From Lingula anatina (lineage: Eukaryota; Brachiopoda; Lingulata; Lingulida; Lingulidae), in assembly GCF_001039355.2 (NCBI RefSeq), contig NW_019775721.1:1-23172 (forward strand): a stretch of DNA of 23,172 nucleotides. Reading direction: 5' to 3'. The notes under the pieces were generated by a model. That model was not told where the DNA came from and ran no database searches. It worked only from the letters and a program-made list of their open reading frames with translations. The translations under genes and the position numbers were made by a program. Positions 7,138-15,474 of the stretch are shown in pieces (position 1 is the first letter of the stretch; every line of letters starts with the position of its first letter).

Positions 7138-8346
7138 TTAATTACATGCTCTCTTTGAATAGCTGTGATCAGGAAGTAGAAGTTTTGGCATATATATGCA
7201 TCTTCTGTAGTCATTACTTTTCAATGCTTTAGATCTGTCATATCTTCTGTAACGGCCAAGGATTCTCCTTCTAGCTCTTAACTTAAATGCAACTGTCTTT
7301 TTGTGATTTACTCTCATTTTCATCTGTTTTTTATCTTTCTCCAGATATTTAAGGACTGAAGAAGTTGGCACAATACCAACAGAGGCCATCTTACTCGAAG
7401 TGGATTGCTTAAGTCCATTCTTCCGTAAGTGAACTGCACTGTGAATCCTGCCTGTGAAGTTCCAGAAAAAGCTGACACCAATAATGTCTTTCTGGCTGGT
7501 CACATTTTCTGCTTCAGTATACTCTGTCTGAGTGGCTGGCTGGTATGGTGTTTTGTTCCCTCCACTGAACAGACTATTATTATATCTCCCATCTCCTTTC
7601 ACTGCTATGGGCTGTCCTCCATACCTTCTCAGATCTTGAATGCGACGTAGATTTTCACGGCACTGTTGCATGTCAGCTTTGTTTAGCTCCATTATAGCTG
7701 CACTGACTTTGTTAGCCTGCTTTTGCATGGATGATGGGCTGGTCGGGGTCACATTGCTTGCCATTAGAATCTGTCTCATTGCTGTGTTAGAGATCATATT
7801 TTGAGACAGGCCTAATTGCAAGCCTGCTTTCACAGTTGCTGCTCTCCGGCCACGCTGCTTGCTTTGGACTTCATTGTACAGTTTCTGCTTGCTTCCCTGT
7901 CCTGTACTGACATGTTTCACATTTTAGTCCCATTGACCAAGCCACTCCCCACTTGCTCTCTGCCTCTCTGTCCCAAACCATTGAGCCAGTGCACTCGGCT
8001 GTACGCTCTGACAAGACTTTGTTGACCAGATTGACATTTTTTTCTGCTGAAACCACGTTGTATTCATCATCTGGGGGTTGGTGCTGGCTGCTGGTCAAAT
8101 TCTCTGACTTGGCCCTCCTATGTCCACGTATGTCGGGTGCATCAGGGTTGCTGCTGAGGGTTGTTGGTGGCCCGACAGTGGGTGGAGAGGAGGCTGCCTG
8201 GTACAACTCTTGGCTGAGTCTTGTGTATCTTCTCACAATAGGCTCTGGAGGCTGGTCAGACTTCTGTCTTGCATTGGATAGCGTGTGTCCCTTCACAAAT
8301 ACACTTTTTCTTTGTTTTTTTTCCAGCTGCCTTTACGGTACGACAT
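7138..8346 (-). pseudogene. Mutator-like transposase, internally deleted and frameshifted (copy 2)
   Basis: Starts at the minus-strand ATG 8346-8344 (MSYRKGSW). One base is missing in the poly-A run near 8315-8322; after it the frame continues as SVFVKGHTLSNARQKSDQPP. A Pro/Ser-rich linker leads to WSMGLKCETC (C-x2-C, about 7911-7935). A second frameshift near 7905 leads into KQKLYNEVQSKQRGRRAA, then LQLGLSQNMISNTAMRQIL and SSMQKQANKV. KGDGRYNNSLF (about 7575-7605) is the likely first catalytic Asp; TPYQPATQTEY and ENVTSQK follow. The order G-R-x-A-A...GL...S-x-M-Q-K-x-A-N-K-V...D-x-R-Y-N-N...P-x-Q-P-A-T-Q is that of the animal Mutator-like transposase domain. The text then jumps to FFWNFTGRIHSAVHLRKNG and the basic C-terminus, so the core with the remaining catalytic residues is deleted. 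Roughly 400 codons remain of an expected 600 or more. Confidence 0.75.
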
Positions 8347-9046
8347 GGTGGTAAGAGAGTGACTACTGAGACAGGAGCCAGGGACAGGGCATTTTATAGC
8401 ATCAGCTGCCCATTGTCTCTCCCAGGTGTGCAAGAAAGCAGGGTACATGACAACAAAAGGTGTGAACAGTGATCGGAAGTGGAAGTCCCTGTAAACAGCA
8501 AACTGCATGGCCCCAGTGCAGGGGGGGGTGTACCCAGCCTAGCAGTGGGTATTGTTATGCAGGGAAGGACAGGAAGCCTGATTTCCTGTATCCTCACGAC
8601 ACACACAAATAAACAACAGTTGTGACAATTAACCTTGCACTTGACTTTAAGTAATTTTTAAATATTTTAAAATTTTTTTATTAGTAATTTTCCACTTCTC
8701 ACATTTTATTTCTCAGCAAAGTACACTTAAACTAGTCACAACCAGTTAAGATGCGTATCTCAGATTTTCACACATGTCCATCATCCGGTGTCCAAATTTG
8801 AAAACAATTGAAACAAATTCAGGCACAGAAATTTGCATTTAACTTTTTATCACTCATGAAAATGTGCTTTCTCGACAGGTGCAATGTTGGCTAAAGTGGC
8901 CCATACAGCAACCACATTTTCAATTTGACAGGGCTCAGTCACCAAGAGACCGTTCTCAGTCATATTGGGCGGAGCAGTTGGCAGTGTATTAAGGTTTTAA
9001 TTTTTGGTGTCAGAAGGTAAGAACAGTGGGTGGTGGTTTCTGTGAA
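8347..9046. other. Right non-coding region of the Mutator-like element (transposase 5' flank)
   Basis: This 700-bp segment lies upstream of the transposase start and runs to the right end of the element. From 8529 (GTACCCAGCCTAGCAGTG) onward it is nearly identical to 5268-5789 of copy 1. It contains a G9 run at 8520-8528 and no recognised ORF. It presumably holds the transposase promoter, but no convincing TATA box was seen on the minus strand. Confidence 0.5.
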
Positions 9047-9677
9047 GGGCAGAAACCACTAAATCAACCAATCACCAACTGTTATAGACGCATGTAGTTC
9101 AGTGGGAGAAAATTAGTGCTTTTTTTTTTCTTTTTTCCTGACATTTCTTGTGTGTTGCTAGGGTTAATTTTGGTATCAACTAGCAGGCTAGGGAGTAAAT
9201 TACTGCCATTTTTTTTTTTTTTTCAGGACCAGGCACAGGTGCGGTGCAGTGCAGTCGTGAGACCTTTGGCGGAGGGGTTACTGACTGTGATTGGTGCAGT
9301 GGTTTGTTTACAAAAAGAGGGGTGCACATGTTCAAGTGATGCCGGTAAGAAAGTTCAGTTGATAACAGTATATTTTTTTGCCATTGGGAGTTATGTCAGT
9401 GTGTCTGCTGTCCATGGGGATGGGAAATGTTTCACCCAGTGATTTGTTCATGTAGTTTAGCAAGCATTTCTTAGTATGGTTGTCAATGGGAAATTATTTG
9501 GTGGTTTCTGGTAAAATGACAACTGTTCACTCTTGGCTTAGTTTCAATATTTAGAGCAGCACATGCTATAATCATTTCAAACACAGAAATGGCTAATGAG
9601 CAATTTCTTGAAGAATTGAGTGACAAATTACATGCAAGATTGCATAACACACAGGAGAAATACTGTTGGCTGTGGAC
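9047..9677 (+). mobile_element. Mutator-like DNA element, copy 3 (3'-truncated)
   Basis: It starts with the same GGGCAGAAACCACTAAATC left end directly after the right end of copy 2. It carries the zinc-finger exon (9227-9344, with a TGA replacing the TCA serine codon) and the first 89 bases of the endonuclease ORF (9589-9677, MANEQFLEELSDKLHARL...CWLW). Similarity stops abruptly after CTGTGGAC, where unrelated sequence beginning ACTTTCGAGGACAC follows. The MITE present at 6305-6529 in copy 2 is absent here, giving the empty site. Confidence 0.7.
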
Positions 9678-10652
9678 ACTTTCGAGGACACTTTAATAGC
9701 CTTGGTTTTTAATCCTTATGGTAGTTAAACGACTATTATCAGTGCGTTAATTATAGGGAATTAAACCTTAAGCCGTTGGGACCCTGCAGCGATAAATACT
9801 ACTCTAACTCGGCCTAAATTTACTCAGATCGCTTTTAGCCACCCACTGTGAGCAGGACACCATCATCAATAGAAAAGTACTCCTGCACTTTCATTTAGAT
9901 AAACAGGGTGATAAACCCGATAGGGTGAGCGGGGTGAAAATACCGGACTTTGTGAGTCAGAACAATAGCAGCCCGTGGATCGCGTCGCGTATTTCTCGAG
10001 TTAAATGCTCTCAAATTGCCTTATACTGTTGAATAACCACGGAGAAAAAGATAATAACTGAAAGTCCATGAATAATCCAACCTTTTATAATACTTTTTTT
10101 TACATTTCAAATGAACATTTTGCTGTTGCGAAACATGCTAGTAAAAATCACACACTGTCTTTCCCGACTCGCGTTTATTCAATTTGATGCACAGGGTGAT
10201 AAATTAAGAAATTTAACAGTTATAATTATACCATTGTCAAGGTATTTAATTTCAATTTTGAAATAAATAGTGTATGTATCACAACTGCATAAATTTTCAT
10301 AATTTGTCTGGTCATACACCATGATACACCGCAGTAGGGTTATAAGATTGCAGTCATTTTAATTATTCGTATGACAAACAAACTGCCAAATTATGAAAGG
10401 GGACACCTTCCGGACCTCCATACATACGGCACCTGGCAAAGCTGATAGACAAAAAGGCAATTTTCAAATTTTCAGCGCGAGATTGTTTGCAATCCGAGAG
10501 AGACGAGGAGGCAATTTTCATATCTGCTTAAAAGACTTCGTTAGCCAAAGAGCAAGACGAGAACGCAAGTTTCGTATCATCAGCTGGAGATCGTTCTCGA
10601 TCTAAGCGAGACGAAAAGGCAATTTTCATATTCATTCATGGGAATTGGTTCG
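9195..10652 (+). repeat. 1.46 kb direct duplication, first copy
   Basis: Bases 9195-10652 recur at 10654-12119 with only a handful of substitutions and length changes in T runs. Examples are GCTAATGAGC versus GCTAATTAGC, and GATGCACAGGG versus GATGCACATGG. The unit contains the end of the truncated Mutator-like copy (zinc-finger exon and nuclease start), about 770 bp of unrecognised sequence (9678-10446) and the 54-bp minisatellite. No recognisable gene was seen in 9678-10446. Confidence 0.9.
10447..10652 (+). repeat. Minisatellite with exact 54-bp period (4 units)
   Basis: AGAC(G/A)A...GGCAATTTTCATAT-like cores begin at 10447, 10501, 10555 and 10609, exactly 54 bases apart, with about 30 divergent bases between cores. 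The frame starting at ATG 10393 stays open across three units and shows an 18-residue repeat (KGNFQIFSARLF / GGNFHICLKDFV / ERKFRIISWRSF), then a TAA at 10603-10605. Past the stop the pattern resumes (ARRKGNFHIHSWELV). The same array is at 11914-12119 in the second duplicate. Coding status is unproven. Confidence 0.75.
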
Positions 10653-10653
10653 N

Positions 10654-12119
10654 GTAAATTACTGGCATTTTTTTTTTTTTTTTTTTTTTTTCAGGACCAG
10701 GCACAGGTGCGGTGCAGTGCAGTCATGAGACCTCTGGCGGAGTGGTTACTGACTGTGAGTGGTGCAGTGGTTTGTTTACAAAAAGAGGGGTGCACATGTT
10801 CAAGTGATGCCGGTAAGAAAGTTCAGTTGATAACAGTATATTTTTTTGCCATTGGGAGTTATGTCAGTGTGTCTGCTGTCCATGGGGATGGGAAATGTTT
10901 CACCCAGTGATTTGTTCATGTAGTTTAGCAAGCATTTCTTAGTATGGTTGTCAATGGGAAATTATTTGGTGGTTTCTGGTAAAATGACAACTGTTCACTC
11001 TTGGCTTAGTTTCAATATTTAGAGCAGCACATGCTATAATCATTTCAAACACAGAAATGGCTAATTAGCAATTTCTTGAAGAATTGAGTGACAAATTACA
11101 TGCAAGATTGCATAACACACAGGAGAGATACTGTTGGCTGTGGACACTTTCGAGGACACTTTAATAGCCTTGGTTTTTAATCCTTATGGTAGTTAAACGA
11201 CTATTATCAGTGCGTTAATTATAGGGAATTAAACCTTAAGCCGTTGGGACCCTGCAGCGATAAATACTACTCTAACTCGGCCTAAATTTACTCAGATCGC
11301 TTTTAGCCACCCACTGTGAGCAGGACACCATCATCAATAGAAAAGTACTCCTGCACTTTCATTTAGATAAACAGGGTGATAAACCCGATAGGGTGAGCGG
11401 GGTGAAAATACCGGACTTTGTGAGTCAGAACAATAGCAGCCCGTGGATCGCGTCGCGTATTTCTCGAGTTAAATGCTCTCAAATTGCCTTATACTGTTGA
11501 ATAACCACGGAGAAAAAGATAATAACTGAAAGTCCATGAATAATCCAACCTTTTATAATACTTTTTTTACATTTCAAATGAACATTTTGCTGTTGCGAAA
11601 CATGCTAGTAAAAATCACACACTGTCTTTCCCGACTCGCGTTTATTCAATTTGATGCACATGGTGATAAATTAAGAAATTTAACAGTTATAATTATACCA
11701 TTGTCAAGGTATTTAATTTCAATTTTGAAATAAATAGTGTATGTATCACAACTGCATAAATTTTCATAATTTGTCTGGTCATACACCATGATACACCGCA
11801 GTAGGGTTATAAGATTGCAGTCATTTTAATTATTCGTATGACAAACAAACTGCCAAATTATGAAAGGGGACACCTTCCGGACCTCCATACATACGGCACC
11901 TGGCAAAGCTGATAGACAAAAAGGCAATTTTCAAATTTTCAGCGCGAGATTGTTTGCAATCCGAGAGAGACGAGGAGGCAATTTTCATATCTGCTTAAAA
12001 GACTTCGTTAGCCAAAGAGCAAGACGAGAACGCAAGTTTCGTATCATCAGCTGGAGATCGTTCTCGATCTAAGCGAGACGAAAAGGCAATTTTCATATTC
12101 ATTCATGGGAATTGGTTCG
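10654..12119 (+). repeat. 1.46 kb direct duplication, second copy
   Basis: It starts immediately after the single N at 10653 and repeats 9195-10652. The zinc-finger exon copy is 10695-10812 (again with TGA). The nuclease start is 11057-11145, where codon 4 is TAG. The 54-bp minisatellite is at 11914-12119. Unlike the first copy, this one continues into unique sequence (CAAAAGAGTGTCAGTGG). Confidence 0.9.
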
Positions 12120-13236
12120 CAAAAGAGTGTCAGTGGCAGAGCGTTATCGATTGTTATTAACCCTCCCTTCCCATTGAAATTTATTATTTTATAAAATATT
12201 TTTTCACTTCATCACACTCCCACCCCATTTTGGACAGCCTGTATCCCAATCCTAGAAAAAAGGCTTGGTTCTGGGTGAAATGATGTAATGGAACTTAATT
12301 GAATAGCCACAATGTATTTAATTTTAACTGATGATTTTATTACTGGTGAAAACTGAGCTATGATATTTGGCGAATTTAATTTATTCTAAATTTACATTGA
12401 ACCGTACCTGGGAATTTTGAAAATCTGTGTCTGTCTGAAGAAAAAAAAGGATACAGGGTATATATTAGAAGCGTTTTACATGGGAGGGGGGTCTACATAT
12501 TCAATTTACAATGTGTATGCGTACATGAAGAACAATTGCATTATTTTAAAGATGGTTTAATTAAGTTTTGTTTACATTAATACAAACGCTGGATAATTTT
12601 TACAGAAAGTTAATTGTCCTTAAAACGTCCTATATTTTATCAAATTTTCAGCAAGCAATAATCTGTAAAATGAAGCAAATAAAAACAAACAATTTAAACA
12701 CTGAAAATTCTTATGAAAATTAGGCTATTTAAGGGCCCTTTTATTACTTTATGTGAAAAACTGACCTATTTAACACAACAACTTTTACCAGAAAGCAAAT
12801 GTTGATAACAAAATAATACTGAACGTTGCATGCAGTGAATATGTTAGTTCGAATGTTAGTTTGATCTTTTTTCCACAATTTAAAAGTTCAACATTTTTAA
12901 AATTTTGACTTGTTACTTAAAAGTCTAATTTAGTTTTAAATTAATAGTCTAACCGAACAAATGTTGATTCCATGCAATTAATGGTTATAAAATTTAAGTT
13001 GACTTTTAGATGAAACATTAAAACAAAAATAGTGAGCAACATGGCAACATAAAAATGACCGCAAACAAACCAATAAATTAACACTGTCGTCGGATAAGGC
13101 ATGTACATGTGCCTACATCGTCTGAATTACCTTTGTAACTGTACTTGTAACCTGAAATTCAATTGCATATAAAAGTGTAAAGTATACAAAAAGGGCACTG
13201 AGGTGCATAAGCACTTTTAACAGTTCTATTTAAAAG
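12120..13236. other. AT-rich sequence with no recognised feature
   Basis: No ORF with recognisable protein features, no repeat shared with the rest of the window and no RNA-gene motif was found. It is markedly AT-rich, with many T and A runs. It would contain the 3' UTR of the minus-strand exon at 13237-13575 if that exon is real. Confidence 0.5.
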
Positions 13237-13575
13237 CTATAACGACTTTTTTGTCGCAATGTAGTTAGCGCGTTCGATATATTGTTGCTTGCACACGTAA
13301 AATGAAATATCAGCCACGTGCTCAAAGTCGACTCGACGCGGAATGTACCTGTAGTTATTGTTTTGAAAATAAATTTTCTGTGAATGGTGGCCTGAAAAGA
13401 TGTTAACAGTGTAACATGAAGTTTTAAAGAACATATTAAACCATGGCAGCATTAGTATATTCATATCAAGCAGACTCTGTGCATATACGCGAGTCATGCC
13501 CTGCAATGTGAGGGTCACGCTGTCGAGATCGCCCGGTAAACTGTTAAGGTAAAATTTTAGTAATGCTCGGCAAAT
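13237..13575 (-). CDS. Unrecognised terminal exon, 112 residues
   Basis: On the minus strand, TTTCATTACAG (acceptor, about 13576-13586) is followed by an uninterrupted frame to the TAG at 13237-13239. An in-frame TGA lies five to six codons upstream of the acceptor, so the open frame starts where the splice site does. The product begins ICRALLKFYLNSLPGDLDSV and includes TLTLQGMTRVYAQSLLDM, a hydrophobic NILMLPWFNMFF stretch, YFQNNNYRYIPRRVDFEHV and ISFYVCKQQYIERA. The composition is protein-like (balanced, few low-complexity runs), unlike the neighbouring noise ORFs. It could be the last exon of a host gene or of a mobile or viral gene. I do not recognise the family and assign no function. 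No upstream exon was identified in 13600-13960. Confidence 0.4.
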   Translation of the reverse strand: MCRALLKFYLNSLPGDLDSVTLTLQGMTRVYAQSLLDMNILMLPWFNMFFKTSCYTVNIFSGHHSQKIYFQNNNYRYIPRRVDFEHVADISFYVCKQQYIERANYIATKKSL

Positions 13576-13959
13576 CTGTAATGAAATAAGTCAATAAAGT
13601 TGTCTAGCGAGATATATGATGCAAGCACGTTCCACAAGGTTATAATTAACTGAAGCAATCTTATTAGCTGATTCAACGAGCCATGCGTCGTTTACCGGAT
13701 TACATAACAACCAAAGATAAAGTGGTGTTGGCGTCCCGCTGCGGCTTCAACAGCTTATTTTGACAAGGCTCACGCTACATGCTGGCTTGAGAAAAACATC
13801 ATTGTTAAACCTTAATGCCGATGCATTAATTACTTATGGTCGCATTGTCTTCTTCCCACAGCGACCATTCATAAAAAGGGGGCGTATTTAGGTATTAGAC
13901 GATTTTTTAATCACCCAACGTGTTAGTGGTGCGTTGTCCTCTGACTAAATCCGTTACCT

Positions 13960-14716
13960 GTACTGTGACGGAAGCTGTACTAGGCGAATGCGGAAGATAT
14001 CCATTGTATACCAATTATATGGTAAATAGCATTAAATATTGGTTAATGCTTGTACATATGAATGAAGATCACTATCCTGCTCTTGTATATGATATGCTAT
14101 TTAAATTAGATTCAAGTGGAAGGCACACTTGGGCCACAGATGTTAAAACGCTGTTATACAGATATGGATTTGGATATGTCTGGGAGGCTCAGGGTGTGGG
14201 AAATTCTGTTTTATTTATTAAAGTTTTCAGAGAAAGATTAGAAGATAATGCTGGTCAAATATGGCACAGTAAAATATGTAGGAGCAGCAAACTGGATACT
14301 TATTCATTATTTAAGAGTACGTTAACACTGGAGTGTTACTTATTAAGCGTTAAAAATGTAAAACATAGAACCTCACCAGCAAGATTCAGATGCGCAAATC
14401 ACCTAAATGTTGAGAGCGGTAGATGAAGAGGTATAAAAAGATGCAATAGACTCTGTTTAATCTGTAAAAAACAATATTTATGATGTTGAAGATGAATACC
14501 ATTTATTAATGACATGTGTAGCATATACAGAATTAAGAGAAAAAATATCTGCAAGTGAATAAAGTGAAAAGAAAGTTTTTTAAGATTAATTACCACAAAA
14601 AACACAAATTTAATCTTTAGTCTAGCTGCTTATATATTAAAGCTTTTATATTAAGAAAAGAAATTTTGGATCACTGACATAAATGAATAATCCTTAATAC
14701 ATCTCATGGACTTTAC

Positions 14717-14767
<51 letters not shown>

Positions 14768-14830
14768 GTACTATGGGCCGGAGGCCTTGAATAAATTATT
14801 ATTATTATATTATTATATTATAAAATCATA
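13960..14830 (+). mobile_element. 5'-truncated LINE (second family) with (TTA)n and AATAAA tail
   Basis: It encodes the post-RT C-terminal region of a non-LTR retrotransposon. It ends in GGGCCGGAGGCCTTGAATAAATTATTATT, a 3' terminus of a type often seen in CR1-like elements. A pure (TTA)n run of about 50 bp lies before the terminal segment, at about 14717-14767. The left edge (13920-13965) is approximate. Confidence 0.65.
13965..14555 (+). pseudogene. C-terminal region of a LINE reverse transcriptase polyprotein
   Basis: The frame runs from about 13965 to a TGA at 14424-14426: VLGECGRYPLYTNYMVNSIK, YWLMLVHM, then WATDVKTLLYRYGFGYVWEA, FRERLEDNAGQIWHSKI, and the ending SPARFRCANHLNVESGR. The TGA falls where relatives have a Trp. 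Beyond it, in shifted frames, come RGIKRCNRLCLICKK and YDVEDEYHLLMTCVAYTELR. The pattern (IE-x-GR-W... R-x-C-x-x-C... ED-E-x-H-x-L-x-x-C) is the cysteine-rich tail commonly following the RT of animal CR1/RTE-like LINEs. RT catalytic motifs are absent because of 5' truncation. No function is expected from this copy. Confidence 0.7.
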
Positions 14831-15319
14831 ATAAGGAGCTGACACCACAGCTTTATCTGCCATAGATCGCTATTTTATGTCAGTGTGGACAGGTACATAT
14901 ACCTTAATGTGTCACATACTGTATGCATCATATCATGTGGCAATGCTCTATGTCTTCGTATGTCATGGCGAAGAATATCTTAATTTAGTAGTTTTTGAAA
15001 AAAAATTGCAATGAAAAGATTTCCTGTTGCTGACTATACAGGTAAAACTGACATTCACACTGCGGGTTGAAAACGGGTAGTGTGGTCTGATATACCGGTT
15101 TATTCTGGATCTGTAGGTGCCGAGTCTGGTAGTTGGGTAGGCCTGCATTTGTTACACTAGTGAATGTGTATATCTATTTCGTGAGTTTTTGGTTCAATTA
15201 ACAAACTGTGAATCAAGTAAAATGGTTCTTAGTTGTTAAGAATTTTTTTGGTGCCTAAAACATTGTTTTTGAAGAAAAAATACTTTTTTTATTATTGTCA
15301 TTGTCAACAATTTTTCTTT

Positions 15320-15359
<40 letters not shown>

Positions 15360-15424
15360 ACAGGACTGATTGTATTAAACAAAGTATAAATAAGCCTTTC
15401 TTATATATATTTTTTAATTTACAG
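14831..15424. other. Non-coding stretch with (TA)n microsatellite
   Basis: It holds a (TA)n run at about 15323-15355 and otherwise no recognised gene. The left end of the ISL2EU-like element, and perhaps an unrecognised 5' exon of its nuclease gene, should lie here or further left. I could not find inverted terminal repeats matching the right side. Confidence 0.4.
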
Positions 15425-15474
15425 ATGTAAGGTGTATCAAACTGATCCAGGAAGAAATGAAGTAATTGATCCAG

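Larger units (their letters stand above)
5790..9046. mobile_element. Mutator-like DNA element, copy 2 (most complete, 3.26 kb)
   Basis: The limits are the repeated left end GGGCAGAAACCAC (5790) and the repeated right end GTGGTTTCTGTGAA (to 9046). The 10-mers CAGAAACCAC (5793-5802) and GTGGTTTCTG (9033-9042) are perfect inverted repeats. Contents from left to right: zinc-finger exon (+), inserted MITE, His-Me endonuclease ORF (+), then the convergent transposase (-), then a 700-bp right region. Copies 1 and 3 share both edges and lie head to tail with it. The exact termini and target-site duplication are unresolved, because the neighbours are more copies of the element rather than unique DNA. 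Confidence 0.65.

Noticed and set aside
8269-8472. Plus-strand ORFs and the TTTTTTTTCCAG acceptor near 8318-8326
   Set aside because: They are the antisense of the transposase N-terminus (poly-A/Lys-rich), and the pyrimidine-AG there is the complement of Lys codons.
9678-10390. Possible structural RNA gene in the unique part of the 1.46 kb duplication
   Set aside because: GC is somewhat higher than around it, but no rRNA, snRNA or tRNA motif could be recognised by eye.
10393-10605. A definite 70-residue protein gene
   Set aside because: The frame is open but has a stop between repeat units and no homology I recognise; kept as a repeat with an open question.
10447-10652. CRISPR-like array (regular cores and variable spacers)
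   Set aside because: Eukaryotic context, cores are imperfect, only four units, and the period suits an 18-residue coding or minisatellite repeat.
15233-15430. 65-residue ORF over the (TA)n run
   Set aside because: Its IYIYIYIY stretch is simply the microsatellite in translation.
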